Positions 40,234 through 49,251 are shown, numbered from the stretch's first letter. The stretch: 60,584 nt of DNA from Bacillus sp. CGMCC 1.16541 (GCF_003184905.1 NZ_KZ821208.1:34253-94836); one strand, 5' to 3'. Translations and numbers: made by a program. The notes: generated from the sequence alone by a model not told the origin.

Positions 40234-40530
40234 GGAGACTGAGGCATAACGAGATGATTCCCTCTCAAAGACGAGCCATCACTTTTCTATAATCGTTAGA
40301 TTGTAAAAGAAAGTTCATTCCATTGCGCTCTAGCCACTCGCTTTCTGCGGGGAGAAACCTGAGTCTCCTTGTGCCTGCGAATCTCCTCAGCTTTTCCTCT
40401 ATTTCCTGCAGGAGTCGAGTGTCCTACGCTCCATTCTACTATTCTTTTCAAAGTGTTTTTCGAACCAACAAAAAAGATAACTCACAATACTTCAAATCGA
40501 TTATTTACTAAGAAACTGATGTCTCAACCT
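40234..40530 (-). repeat. ~300-bp dispersed element, copy E3 (whole element inverted)
   Basis: Read on the minus strand it has the E1/E4 order: GAGACATCAG-type left end, core GGAGCGTAGGACACTCGACT ... CCCCGCAGAAAGCGAGTGG, then GTTATGCCTCAGTC. It fills the 348-bp gap between convergent genes. Confidence 0.72.
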
Positions 40531-40531
40531 T

Positions 40532-40786
40532 TTATACTTTTTTCTTAAATGCGTAGACAGCTACGATAATTGGTAATAAAAGGGGAATGAATACAAAAAA
40601 TGAAGCGGTCCACAATGTGCTAAAGATAAAGGAAAGGTCACTACAGCCCATCGTTCCGCATTCGGTTGCACGTAAGCCTTTTTGTTGAACAGATTCTACA
40701 TAACCAATTAATCGAAATCCAAAAAAGAACAGCCAAACAACAAGAATAACAGCAAGCGTCAAGAAAAGGCGAATCGTCTGTTTCAT
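40532..40786 (-). CDS. Small membrane protein (84 aa)
   Basis: Two hydrophobic spans (about 5-27 and 58-80) flank a loop with two cysteines (ATECGTMGCSDLS), which could form a disulfide outside the cell. ATG 40786 with GGGGAT upstream. Eighteen bases downstream of the DUF4181 gene, so probably its operon partner. No recognised family. Confidence 0.6.
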   Translation of the reverse strand: MKQTIRLFLTLAVILVVWLFFFGFRLIGYVESVQQKGLRATECGTMGCSDLSFIFSTLWTASFFVFIPLLLPIIVAVYAFKKKV

Positions 40787-40804
40787 CACATATCCCCGAT
40801 CATA

Positions 40805-41173
40805 TTAAGTGAAAAAAAGAAATATAACTACAAATAAGATGAGCATACCGGCTGAGTTGAAAAACGAAACAAAATGACGTCTTTCTTCTCTTTTATAGAC
40901 ATACTCCATTATTCCTCGGATAAAGTCTTTTAAAGCAAAAAATGAAAAAAAGACAAGGAGAAAGTGCTGTTTTGCAGAGACAACAAAGAAGATGGCAGCG
41001 AGAAACGCAACAAAGAGTGTAAGTTCCCATACAGTATGTAGTCGGTTAACAGGCCGATAAAACCAAGTTCCTTTCGGTTGATGAATATGAAAGCGATTTC
41101 TTATCCAGAGTTCTCCTATTAAAAGAACGCCAAAAGAGATCAAGAAAAAAATGAGTAATGAATTATCGAACAA
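40805..41173 (-). CDS. DUF4181-like membrane protein (122 aa)
   Basis: Four hydrophobic spans and the segment RNRFHIHQPKGTWFYRPVNRLHTVWE resemble the DUF4181 proteins found in Bacillus. TTG start at 41173 after AGGAGGTAATTAAG. First gene of a two-gene minus-strand operon. Function unknown. Confidence 0.7.
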   Translation of the reverse strand: MFDNSLLIFFLISFGVLLIGELWIRNRFHIHQPKGTWFYRPVNRLHTVWELTLFVAFLAAIFFVVSAKQHFLLVFFSFFALKDFIRGIMEYVYKREERRHFVSFFNSAGMLILFVVIFLFFT

Positions 41174-41360
41174 CTTAATTACCTCCTAACAATCTATTTA
41201 AATATTACCATATTTAGTAAGGTTCGAACAGGTTGTGAATGCTTTTGCTTATTGTGAACGACAAATTGAACAACGAAATGAAACATTCGTTAAAAATCCT
41301 TCATTTCTTGCAACGAATTTCATCATTCAAACGACTACTAAGAAAGAAAGGAGCAAAGAG

Positions 41361-41891
41361 ATGATAATTTCAGAATTAGTAAAGCGCGCACAAAAAGGAG
41401 ACGATAAAGCCTTTGAACAGCTTATAGAGAGTGTTCGTCATCGACTGTACAAAACAGCTTACCTTTATGTGCGAAACGAACAAGATGCGCTCGATTTATA
41501 TCAAGATGCCATCTATCAAGCGTACATATCTCTAAAAAAACTTAAGAACCGGGAGCATTTTCAAGCTTGGATTGTCAAAATCGTTGCAAATAAAGCGATT
41601 GATTTTATTCGCAAGTCATCCAAGCAGTTTATTGCAGACTCAGATTCATTCTCTCATTTATGTTCAGTGGATATGATTCGTCATGTTGAACATTCACTTG
41701 ATGTAACAACGGCTTTTGCAGCGCTAGATCACGAGCAAAAAACGCTCATCTTACTTCGCTATTATTACGACCTACCTGTAAAAGAGATTTCGAGACTCAC
41801 AAACAGTCCTGAAGGAACAATTAAGTCGAGTTTACATCGAGCGAAGAAAGCGATGCGTCCCATTTTAAAGGAGGGGTATTTACATGGATAA
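41361..41891 (+). CDS. ECF RNA polymerase sigma factor (176 aa)
   Basis: Region 2 (ELVKRAQKGDDKAFEQLIE, RNEQDALDLYQDAIYQAY, FQAWIVKIVANKAIDFIRK) and region 4 (AALDHEQKTLILLRYYYDLP, VKEISRLTNSPEGTIKSSLH) are complete. It resembles the sigma-V/ECF30-type factors. ATG 41361 after AAGGAGC. It overlaps the next gene by eight bases, and that gene is a DUF4179 anti-sigma-like protein, so both form a stress-sensing pair. The signal is unknown. Confidence 0.93.
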   Translation: MIISELVKRAQKGDDKAFEQLIESVRHRLYKTAYLYVRNEQDALDLYQDAIYQAYISLKKLKNREHFQAWIVKIVANKAIDFIRKSSKQFIADSDSFSHLCSVDMIRHVEHSLDVTTAFAALDHEQKTLILLRYYYDLPVKEISRLTNSPEGTIKSSLHRAKKAMRPILKEGYLHG

Positions 41892-42915
41892 AGGTGAATT
41901 TAATCAGTTAATGGATGAAATTATTGTTCCAGAACAAAAATTAAAAGAGCGTGAATCAATGGCGATGATGAAAGCAAAAAAGAAAAAGCGAAGCGTTAAA
42001 AGGATCGTATCGGGTACGGTCGCATCAGGACTTTTACTTACAACGATGCTAGGAGCCGGGTTTTTATCACCTGCTTTTGCTCAAACGTTAACACAAGTGC
42101 CAGTGGTCGGCTCTATTTATCTAGAACTTTACGATATTGCAGGAAAAGACATTGAACAAAAGCAACTAGCAGATCCAATTGAAAAAGAAGTGACGACAAA
42201 TGGGATTACAATGAAAGTAAAAGAAGCCGTTTACGATGGAAATCGTTTAGTTGTAACCGTTGAATATACAGGAAAGGATGGTGTACTAATTGGTGAAAAA
42301 GGAGAAATTGACCAAGGGTTTCGCTACCTAACCATTAATGGACAAGAACCAGAGGTGGCACTCGGCGGGGTGAGTTCAGATGCAATCGATGAACGTACGG
42401 TCATTGAATCTCATCAATATACATTGAAACAACTCGATCAGTTCGGTGACAACATTGATGTAACGGTTCACGGAGAAAACATCTTCGGTCAAAAAGGAAC
42501 ATGGGAAGTCGCATTTCCATTAGACAAGAGAAGTGAGCAACGAGTCGTTGTTCAACCAAATGAGCGAGTAGAAACAAATGATAAACAGTATGCAATGACG
42601 GTAAAGAAAATCGCTTTTATGACACTTGGAACGCGCATTGATTTAGGAATGGAGTATCCAGCAGAACAAGACCAAAATGATACGTGGTCCATGTTTCGTT
42701 ATAAGGTTACCGACGATCAAGGGAAGGTGTATCGAGACTTAAAGTTGCAAGTCGGAACAACAGGACATAACGGCCGTGAAATCATGTTACTTCTACCACC
42801 ATTTAAAGAAGTACCAAAATCTTTAACCATTCAACCTTATAATGATCGTGACGGAACGACTCATTGGGAAAACAATCCGGTGACAGAACTACAAATAAAA
42901 GTGACATTGCCTTGA
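41884..42915 (+). CDS. DUF4179-domain anti-sigma-like protein (343 aa)
   Basis: A short cytoplasmic N terminus (about 35 residues, MDKGEFNQLMDEIIVPEQKL), one membrane span (about 38-60), then an extracellular DUF4179 domain (VVGSIYLELYDIAGKDIEQK) and a DUF5643-type beta domain. The layout is that of RsiV/anti-sigma proteins that hold an ECF factor at the membrane until the outer domain senses damage. Overlap with the sigma gene supports the pairing. A terminator at 43041 follows. Confidence 0.87.
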   Translation: MDKGEFNQLMDEIIVPEQKLKERESMAMMKAKKKKRSVKRIVSGTVASGLLLTTMLGAGFLSPAFAQTLTQVPVVGSIYLELYDIAGKDIEQKQLADPIEKEVTTNGITMKVKEAVYDGNRLVVTVEYTGKDGVLIGEKGEIDQGFRYLTINGQEPEVALGGVSSDAIDERTVIESHQYTLKQLDQFGDNIDVTVHGENIFGQKGTWEVAFPLDKRSEQRVVVQPNERVETNDKQYAMTVKKIAFMTLGTRIDLGMEYPAEQDQNDTWSMFRYKVTDDQGKVYRDLKLQVGTTGHNGREIMLLLPPFKEVPKSLTIQPYNDRDGTTHWENNPVTELQIKVTLP

Positions 42916-43040
42916 TTATCTTTAATGAGAAAGAGTTGCATGAAAAGCATTATAACGTGCTAAAAAAGCAGTACCAAGCAAAATTAGGTGCGATGGAGAA
43001 AGAGATTGAAAATAGAGTAATCATCAAAAAGAAGGTGCTC

Positions 43041-43081
43041 AAAAAAGAGCAAAGACATTCATCGTCTTCGCTCTTTTTTTA
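43041..43081 (+). terminator. Terminator, identical to the one at 44553
   Basis: GAGC-a-AAGAC / GTCTT-c-GCTC flanked by A-run and T-run. The 38 bases 43041-43078 recur exactly at 44553-44590. Confidence 0.85.
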
Positions 43082-43120
43082 AAAACAAGACAAGTCTACT
43101 TATACATGTTCAACACGTCA

Positions 43121-43429
43121 TTAAGAATCTAGCCATTCTTGCGACCATTTCTCTATATGTCTCATAAGTGGTTCTAAGGCTACTCCTTTTTCAGTTAAGG
43201 AATACTCAATTCGAACAGGGGTTTCGGGAAATACCTGCCGATTCACAATCCCTTCACTTTCTAAATCCTTTAACCTTTCTGAGAGAACTCTTCCACTTAT
43301 GCCAATTGATGATTCAATGGTACAAAAACGCTGAGGCCCTGATAAGAGCTGGTAAATAATCATGCCAGCCCACCGTTGACTTAATAACCCCATAGCTTTC
43401 TCAAATCTAGGACAAATCGATTTATCCAA
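43121..43429 (-). CDS. catR: HxlR/DUF24-family regulator, CatR/YodB-like (102 aa)
   Basis: Winged-helix repressor: CPRFEKAMGLLSQRWAGMIIYQLL, RFCTIESSIGISGRVLSERLKDLE, EYSLTEKGVALEPLM. Cys6 (MDKSICPRF) is at the place of the quinone/thiol-sensing Cys of B. subtilis YodB and CatR, which control catE and related detoxification genes. It is divergent from catE across a 142-bp region with a palindrome, strongly suggesting it controls catE. TTG start at 43429. Confidence 0.85.
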   Translation of the reverse strand: MDKSICPRFEKAMGLLSQRWAGMIIYQLLSGPQRFCTIESSIGISGRVLSERLKDLESEGIVNRQVFPETPVRIEYSLTEKGVALEPLMRHIEKWSQEWLDS

Positions 43430-43499
43430 CTGAACCCAGTCCTTCCTTTTTATGATCCCTTTGTATTTTAAAATGAACGTCCTTTTTAAAAGTAAATGC

Positions 43500-43550
43500 T
43501 TGATAATTTTTAATTATAATTATATAGTTACTTACATAAAGTAATCAACT
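43500..43550 (+). promoter_or_regulatory. catE promoter with overlapping palindromic operator
   Basis: -35 TTGATA (43500-43505), a 17-bp spacer, -10 TATAGT (43523-43528). AGTTACTT-acat-AAAGTAATC with outer AGT...ACT (43526-43550) overlaps the start site and is a good CatR-type operator candidate. Confidence 0.6.
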
Positions 43551-43571
43551 AACAATTTGGAGGTGCTTGAA

Positions 43572-44423
43572 TTGGATTTTCACACAAAGCCTATTACATT
43601 TGTAAAGAGTGTCACGATTAAAGTACAAAATGTAAAGCAATCCATCACGTTTTATCAAGAACTAATCGGTCTGAAGGTATTGAAAGAGACGGAGCGGACA
43701 GCTCATTTAACAGCCGATGGAACAACGATCTTATTGTCCATCGAACAGCCAGATCATGTGATACCAAAACAACCACGCACAACAGGTTTGTACCATTTTG
43801 CGCTTTTGTTACCTAGTCGTGCAGATTTAGGTGACATGCTAAAACATCTTATTCAAAGCGGGTATCCTTTACAAGGTGCATCCGATCATTTAGTAAGTGA
43901 AGCGATTTATTTAGCTGACCCTGATGGCAATGGAATCGAAATTTATACAGATCGTGAAGCATCCGAATGGGAGTGGAATAATGGTGAAGTCTTAATGGCA
44001 ACGGAACCATTACATGTAGAAAGTGTTTTATCAGAAGGGCAAGCTGATTCTTGGAGTGGGCTTCCTGCACGTACATTAATGGGACACATTCACTTACATG
44101 TATCAGAACTTAAAAAAACGAAGGAGTTCTATACGAAAGGGCTTGGCTTTGAATTGGTGAATCAGTACGGAACTCAGGCACTTTTCATCTCTTCTGGAAA
44201 CTATCATCATCACATTGGATTAAACACATGGAATGGTATTGGTGCACCTACCCCTTCAGAAAATAGTGTAGGATTGAAGTCATTTACATTAATGTATCCG
44301 AGTGAGGAAACAAGAGCTAACGTCGTAAATAATGTAAGAAAGATAGGGGCAACTGTTTCAAAAGAAACTAACAGCTTTGTGACGACAGATCCATCTGGAA
44401 ATCGTATTTATTTAAACGTTTAG
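43572..44423 (+). CDS. catE: CatE-like catechol-2,3-dioxygenase/glyoxalase (283 aa)
   Basis: Two VOC modules in tandem (about 12-130 and 165-283): VKSVTIKVQNVKQSITFYQELIGLKVL and GHIHLHVSELKKTKEFYTKGLGFEL. Metal ligands match the pattern of extradiol dioxygenases (HIHLHV, NYHHHIGLN, final glutamate pattern). In B. subtilis CatE opens catechol rings and relieves quinone stress. TTG start at 43572, since GGAGGTG is six bases upstream and the upstream codons would start at the Shine-Dalgarno itself. Divergent from the CatR-like regulator. Confidence 0.87.
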   Translation: MDFHTKPITFVKSVTIKVQNVKQSITFYQELIGLKVLKETERTAHLTADGTTILLSIEQPDHVIPKQPRTTGLYHFALLLPSRADLGDMLKHLIQSGYPLQGASDHLVSEAIYLADPDGNGIEIYTDREASEWEWNNGEVLMATEPLHVESVLSEGQADSWSGLPARTLMGHIHLHVSELKKTKEFYTKGLGFELVNQYGTQALFISSGNYHHHIGLNTWNGIGAPTPSENSVGLKSFTLMYPSEETRANVVNNVRKIGATVSKETNSFVTTDPSGNRIYLNV

Positions 44424-44552
44424 TGTTTCTAAAGCGTACTTATTTCGGGATTAATATCTCGAATTGATAATTCTTTAATTAATTAAAAATGACAGATACG
44501 TAGTGAAACATTTATTCATTTGTTGCTGACTAGAAAAAAACGTGTTGGCATA

Positions 44553-44592
44553 AAAAAGAGCAAAGACATTCATCGTCTTCGCTCTTTTTCTT
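44553..44592. terminator. Terminator, identical to the one at 43041
   Basis: Same 38-base hairpin. It lies between catE (+) and the MerR gene (-) and can serve both. Confidence 0.85.
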
Positions 44593-45356
44593 TACGATTT
44601 CATCCCTGTGTAGATGAGAACCGCATCACGTAAAAACGCTGCTGTGCCAGGTTGCTTTTTGTCATAGAAAGAGGTAAAGCGCTCATCGTCGACATACATT
44701 TGAGCAAGGCCTGCGTGTGCTTCTTTAGAGTATTGATCCCAATAAAAACTTAGCCATTGACGGTGTAAATCCGCTGCTTTTTGTGCTACTTCACTCGCAG
44801 GATCACCCGTTTGAAGCGCCTCGTGCAACACATTCAGTACTTCTTCACCAAGCTTTTCCGCTTCTGAAAATTGTGCTTGTGACATGCCTTTTAGCTTATC
44901 GTTTGATTTGTTTATTTGCTCTTCCCCATATTTTTCACGGACTTCTTTTCCGTATTTTTTCTCGTTTTCATCAATGAGTTGTTGTTTAAAACCTTCAAAT
45001 TTTTCTTGGTCAGTCATAGTCATTCTCCCTTCTTTTGCGGCTAATGTTTGATTTACGTTTTGAATTAATAAATCTAATTGTTTCCGCTTTGTCAGAAGTT
45101 TTTCACGATGTTCTTCTAATGCTTTTACATGATCGAAAGTAGGGGAGGACAAAAGGTTGCGAATCGTTTCTAAGTCTACATCTAGCTCTCGATAAAAGAG
45201 AATTTGTTGAAGACGATCGACTTCTGCTTCTCCGTAAATGCGATAACCTGATGAATTGATTCTAGCCGGCTTTAGAATGTCAATTTCATCGTAGTACCGC
45301 AATGTACGGCTCGTCACTCCAGCCAACTTCGCCAGTTTTTTCACTGTATATTCCAT
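44592..45356 (-). CDS. MerR-family regulator with TipAS domain (254 aa)
   Basis: The MerR DNA-binding domain (MEYTVKKLAKLAGVTSRTLR, then YYDEIDILKPARINSSGYRIY) is followed by a dimerisation coiled coil (about 75-110) and a TipAS antibiotic-recognition domain (from about 135; FYWDQYSKEAHAGLAQMYVDDERFTSFYD). Resembles B. subtilis Mta and TipAL, which turn on multidrug defence when they bind ligand. ATG 45356 after AGGAGGTGAACTC. Its promoter has the 19-bp spacer typical of MerR targets, so it probably activates itself. Confidence 0.93.
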   Translation of the reverse strand: MEYTVKKLAKLAGVTSRTLRYYDEIDILKPARINSSGYRIYGEAEVDRLQQILFYRELDVDLETIRNLLSSPTFDHVKALEEHREKLLTKRKQLDLLIQNVNQTLAAKEGRMTMTDQEKFEGFKQQLIDENEKKYGKEVREKYGEEQINKSNDKLKGMSQAQFSEAEKLGEEVLNVLHEALQTGDPASEVAQKAADLHRQWLSFYWDQYSKEAHAGLAQMYVDDERFTSFYDKKQPGTAAFLRDAVLIYTGMKS

Positions 45357-45379
45357 GAGTTCACCTCCTGACAATTTCA

Positions 45380-45410
45380 ACTATACAGGTTGACGTTGCG
45401 TGAATGTAAA
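45380..45410 (-). promoter_or_regulatory. MerR-type promoter with 19-bp spacer
   Basis: On the minus strand TTTACA (45405-45410) and TATAGT (45380-45385) are 19 bp apart, the long spacing MerR-family activators twist into shape. Confidence 0.7.
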
Positions 45411-45534
45411 GGGGTTTTGAAAAAGAATTTCTATGAACATTGACTTAATTTTTAAAAATGACAAAAAATCCCTAACGTTATGGAGCTCAAACCTTTACAA
45501 TAATAATACAACTAGATAGGGAGAGTGATGAGTT

Positions 45535-46197
45535 GTGAAACACGTTTATACATATAGTGTTCTACTGGCATTTATAGCATTCGCCATATGGACAAATTCA
45601 ACAACCCTTGAAATGCTAGCTTCATTAACGGGGTTAATATGCGTGTGGTTAAATGCGCGGGAAAACATTTGGAATTATCCTGTAGGCTTTATCAATGTCG
45701 CATTGTTTGCCTACATCTTTTACGAAGCAAAATTATATGCAGATATGATTTTACAAGGTTTTTTTGCTGTGTTAATGGTGATTGGTTTATACGTTTGGTT
45801 GACAAAACGTCAAGGTCAAAAAGTGCGTCCAACAAGAAAAATGACAAAAGCTGAAGTGATTGGAACGATTGTGTTCATTCCGATTCTCGGGTTTGCTTGG
45901 GGATTTGCGTTACATCAATGGACCGATGCGAGCATCCCTTATATCGATGCGACGGTTGCAATCACAAGTGTAGTCGCACAATATTTCTTATCGAAAAAAG
46001 TGCTCGAAAACTGGATTTTGTGGATTGCAATTGATGTCGTATCCATTGGAATGTACGTGTACAAAGATTTATTCATGATTGCATTTACGTATGTTGTGTT
46101 CTTGATGATCGCCATTTATGGATGGATTACATGGAAACGAGAATACAAAACTGTAACGGAGGTGAGTCACAATGAAACGTGGAGTAGTACTAGGTAA
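45535..46197 (+). CDS. pnuC: Nicotinamide riboside transporter PnuC (220 aa)
   Basis: A seven-span transporter. Family signatures NARENIWNYPVGFINVALFAYIFYEAKLYADM and NWILWIAIDVVSIGMYVYKDL are present. It imports nicotinamide riboside, which the adjacent NadR phosphorylates, trapping it. GTG start at 45535 after GGGAGAGTGATGAG. It overlaps nadR by 26 bases. No obvious match to the palindrome found before nrtR is visible upstream. Confidence 0.93.
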   Translation: MKHVYTYSVLLAFIAFAIWTNSTTLEMLASLTGLICVWLNARENIWNYPVGFINVALFAYIFYEAKLYADMILQGFFAVLMVIGLYVWLTKRQGQKVRPTRKMTKAEVIGTIVFIPILGFAWGFALHQWTDASIPYIDATVAITSVVAQYFLSKKVLENWILWIAIDVVSIGMYVYKDLFMIAFTYVVFLMIAIYGWITWKREYKTVTEVSHNETWSSTR

Positions 46198-47200
46198 ATT
46201 CATGCCGCTTCACTTAGGACATGAGCATTTAATTAAAACAGGAGTGACTCAATGTGATGAGCTTACCGTTGTGGTTTGTACGTTATCTACCGAGCCTATC
46301 GATGGAGAGTTGCGCTTTCAGTGGATGAAACAGCGCTTCAAACATGAAATCGCAGCAGGTCGGTTGCGTGTTTTTCACTTGAAAGAAGATTGGATTCCAC
46401 AAGAACCAAGCGATTGTTATTCGAGGGAAGTGTTTTACGGGACGTGGGCTGGCGTATTAAAAGCCATTGTCGGAGCTAAAATCGACTACATGTTTGCATC
46501 GGAAGAATATGTCTATCCGGTCTCTCATTACATAGCGTGTGAACCTGTGCTAGTGGATGTAAAACGAGAAACAGTACCCGTGAGTGGTACGATGATTCGA
46601 ACACAGCCGTTTAAACATTGGAACTTTATGAATGAACAGGTGCGAACGTATTTTTCTAAAAAGATTTTAATTATTGGTGGGGAGAGTACAGGAAAATCTA
46701 CACTCACTACCCATCTAGCAGATCACTATAAAAAGCTAGGTTACTTAACATCTGACATACAAGAGTATGCTCGTGACTGGATTGATACGAATCTTGATGG
46801 TGACATGGAGAAGCTAACATTTGACCACATTACTCATTTTGGCGTCACTCAAAACCAACTCGTCGAAAAGCAAAAAGAAAATCCGAATGTCCAACTCGTT
46901 TTTTCAGATACAGATGCCATTGTCTCTAGTATTTTTCAAGAAATATATTTTGGGAGAGTAAGCAAAGAGTTACGACAAGTTATCGAAAACGAACAGTGGG
47001 ATTGTGTCTTGTTTACCCAACCAGATGTTGACTGGATCGATGATGGTCAGCGTAACTTGTTTCATCGTCGCCTCGCATTTCGAGATCGTGTTCAAGAAAT
47101 TCTTTTGGAGCAAAAGATCGAGTATATCGAGGTAAAAGGAACGTGGAAAGAACGATTTTCACTTGCGACAAAAGCGATAGACTTATTAATAGGTAGGTGA
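46172..47200 (+). CDS. nadR: NadR-like bifunctional NMN adenylyltransferase / ribosylnicotinamide kinase (342 aa)
   Basis: N-terminal nucleotidyltransferase domain: GKFMPLHLGHEHLI (HxGH motif intact) and VSGTMIRTQPFKHW. The C-terminal kinase domain has Walker A GGESTGKSTL (about residue 168) and SDTDAIVSSIFQEIYFG. The HTH of enteric NadR is absent, as usual for Firmicute forms. Together with PnuC it makes NAD directly from nicotinamide riboside, a route that bypasses pncA-pncB. Its start lies inside pnuC, implying coupling. Confidence 0.93.
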   Translation: MKRGVVLGKFMPLHLGHEHLIKTGVTQCDELTVVVCTLSTEPIDGELRFQWMKQRFKHEIAAGRLRVFHLKEDWIPQEPSDCYSREVFYGTWAGVLKAIVGAKIDYMFASEEYVYPVSHYIACEPVLVDVKRETVPVSGTMIRTQPFKHWNFMNEQVRTYFSKKILIIGGESTGKSTLTTHLADHYKKLGYLTSDIQEYARDWIDTNLDGDMEKLTFDHITHFGVTQNQLVEKQKENPNVQLVFSDTDAIVSSIFQEIYFGRVSKELRQVIENEQWDCVLFTQPDVDWIDDGQRNLFHRRLAFRDRVQEILLEQKIEYIEVKGTWKERFSLATKAIDLLIGR

Positions 47201-47205
47201 AGAAG

Positions 47206-47655
47206 ATGCACATACGTCTGCTAGCAAAAAACGAACAACCTCCTATGCAACTACTCCTTCTAGCCGATCCGTCTGAAAAGCTAGTTAGCGACTACGTGAA
47301 ACGAGGGCAGTGTGTGGTGATAGAAGAAGAGGAAGTGGTTGGTGTTTATGTCCTCCTTCCGACAAGACCTGAAACTGTCGAACTTGTAAATATCGCAGTT
47401 TCTGAACACCAACAAAACAGAGGGATTGGAAAGAAATTGATACAAGATACGATTTTAAGAGCGAAAGAAGCAGGATACAAAACGATTGAAGTGGGCACGG
47501 GAAACTCCAGCATCGGACAGCTCGCGCTTTATCAAAAATGTGGTTTTCGTATTGTTAGCGTAGATAAAGATTTCTTTCTTCGTCATTATGAGGAAGACAT
47601 TTATGAAAACGGTATTCAATGTATGGACATGATACGGTTGTCACAAGATGTGTAA
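47206..47655 (+). CDS. GNAT family N-acetyltransferase (149 aa)
   Basis: Core acetyl-CoA signature VNIAVSEHQQNRGIGKKLIQDTILRAKEAG, then IEVGTGNSSIGQLALYQKCGF. The substrate is unknown. I use ATG 47206, just after nadR (five bases), with GGTAGGTGAAG serving as ribosome binding site. Third gene of the pnuC-nadR operon, ended by a terminator. Confidence 0.9.
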   Translation: MHIRLLAKNEQPPMQLLLLADPSEKLVSDYVKRGQCVVIEEEEVVGVYVLLPTRPETVELVNIAVSEHQQNRGIGKKLIQDTILRAKEAGYKTIEVGTGNSSIGQLALYQKCGFRIVSVDKDFFLRHYEEDIYENGIQCMDMIRLSQDV

Positions 47656-47659
47656 GGAG

Positions 47660-47693
47660 AGGGAGAACGGAATGAATCGTTCTCCTTTTTTGT
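47660..47693 (+). terminator. Terminator of the pnuC-nadR operon
   Basis: AGGGAGAACG pairs with CGTTCTCCT, then TTTTTT. The rest of 47694-47938 is AT-rich with no recognised gene and probably holds the promoter of the next sigma factor. Confidence 0.8.
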
Positions 47694-47938
47694 GTAAATA
47701 AATGGATGTTTGGTTTTCATTATATTAGTAGAATAGAAGAGGTACAATTTTTTTCTTATTAGCCAGCAACCAATCATCATTCATAATCGTTTTACATACG
47801 AAAAGATCTAAATCCTACCTGAAAAAAGCAGGGAATAAAAAGTTTACATTTTTTTGCGTTTTTTAAAACTATATCGACCTTTTTTACGACTATAGAAAAT
47901 GAACGAGCAAACAACGAGCTAGAAATGGACGAGATAAC

Positions 47939-48496
47939 ATGTTGAACAAAGAGAAAAAGTGGATCAAGCTGATTCAGAAAAAAGCAGATGAACAGGCGGC
48001 GAACGAGCTAGTGTCGATGTATTATTCCCAAATGTATGCGTTTGTGTACAAGCAAACGATGAACAAAGAGTTATCACTCGATTTGACGCAAGAAATTTTT
48101 ATAAGCATGCTTCAGTCGATTCACCATTTTGAAGGAAAGCGCGCGTCCTTTAAAACGTGGCTGTATAAAATTGCGACGAATCGAATTGTCGACTACTATC
48201 GTTCAAAGCATTACAGATACGACCGAACATCTGATGAGATCGAAGCGTATAAGGTGTCAGACGAAGAAGATTTTACAGTAACCTTGGAGCGAAAAGAAGA
48301 AGTGGAGGAAGTGATTGCTCATATTAATGAGTTAGATTCATATCCTCAACAAATTCTCCGTTTAAAGCTCTTTGCTAATCATACGTTTGCGGAAATTGCG
48401 ACAACGCTTGATGTACCTGAGTCGTCTGTGAAAACGAAATATTACACGACCATTCGAACATTAAAACGAAAGCTAACTGGAGGGGGAAAACAATGA
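47939..48496 (+). CDS. ECF RNA polymerase sigma factor (185 aa)
   Basis: Region 2: QAANELVSMYYSQMYAFVYKQ, SLDLTQEIFISMLQSIHHFEG and FKTWLYKIATNRIVDYYRSKHYR. Region 4: SYPQQILRLKLFANHTFAEIAT, TLDVPESSVKTKYYTTIRTLKRK. It is first in an operon with a membrane protein and a three-part ABC transporter, as in the B. subtilis sigma-Y type locus. Start ATG 47939. It overlaps the next gene by four bases (ATGA). Confidence 0.92.
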   Translation: MLNKEKKWIKLIQKKADEQAANELVSMYYSQMYAFVYKQTMNKELSLDLTQEIFISMLQSIHHFEGKRASFKTWLYKIATNRIVDYYRSKHYRYDRTSDEIEAYKVSDEEDFTVTLERKEEVEEVIAHINELDSYPQQILRLKLFANHTFAEIATTLDVPESSVKTKYYTTIRTLKRKLTGGGKQ

Positions 48497-49251
48497 AAAA
48501 AGAAACGTGGAACATTGACTATCCAGATGAACAAACGATGAAGTCACACATTCGTGAAATCGTCGCAAAAGGAGTGAAAAAACCACGCTCATTTCCCGCT
48601 CATTTAAAAGAAATGTACAAGCAAGTAGGAGTGCGCTACTTGTTTCATGATGCGACGGACGTATTGTTTGTGTTTTTCATCGGTCTTTCTCTTCTTGGAT
48701 TAGGGTGGTTTTATACGGCTGAGCAACTACATTCCATGAATGAACTGTATTCGGTTCTATTTATTTCATCTCCGATCCTTTATTTAGTGCTGGCTGTTTT
48801 ATTTTTCGTCCGAGCGAGTGAGCAACGTACATTTGAAGTCGAAATGACATGTAAATATCACGTGTTTCAATTAGCAGCTTTTCGCATGCTTGTGTTTGGA
48901 GTAGGAGCAATTGGATGCAACGGTCTACTCATTGTCGTTCTATCAAGTTTCTATCCAGCTCTTCACGTTTTAGAAGCACTATGTATGTCAATGAGCTCGC
49001 TTAGTGTATTTGCTACAAGTTTTTTATATCTATCACAAAAAGTTAGAAGCAAATGGGGAAGTTATGCGTTTATCGGAGTGTGGGTGATAGGAAACATGAC
49101 GGCAGCTGTCTATAGCGAAGAGTTGTATACCCTCATTCTTCGTCATATCCCGATGTATGTCTATATGCTGATCTTCATTCTTTTTGCGTATGGGTATGTA
49201 CTACGTTTAAAAAATATGATGTTCCATCAACAAGTAAAAGGGGTTTTGTAG
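48493..49251 (+). CDS. Membrane protein, probable anti-sigma partner (252 aa)
   Basis: A cytoplasmic N terminus of about 55 residues (with KSHIREIVAKGVKKPRSFPA) precedes six hydrophobic spans. Position directly after the sigma gene with an ATGA overlap makes it the likely anti-sigma or signal-input protein; no zinc-finger or known anti-sigma motif is visible, so this is inference. The ABC ATPase gene follows without a gap. Confidence 0.65.
   Translation: MKKETWNIDYPDEQTMKSHIREIVAKGVKKPRSFPAHLKEMYKQVGVRYLFHDATDVLFVFFIGLSLLGLGWFYTAEQLHSMNELYSVLFISSPILYLVLAVLFFVRASEQRTFEVEMTCKYHVFQLAAFRMLVFGVGAIGCNGLLIVVLSSFYPALHVLEALCMSMSSLSVFATSFLYLSQKVRSKWGSYAFIGVWVIGNMTAAVYSEELYTLILRHIPMYVYMLIFILFAYGYVLRLKNMMFHQQVKGVL

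Noticed and set aside
42925-43035. Lysine/glutamate-rich frame after the anti-sigma gene (FNEKELHEKHYNVLKK...)
   Set aside because: No start codon with a ribosome binding site; too short and of simple composition. Could be a remnant, but support is too weak.
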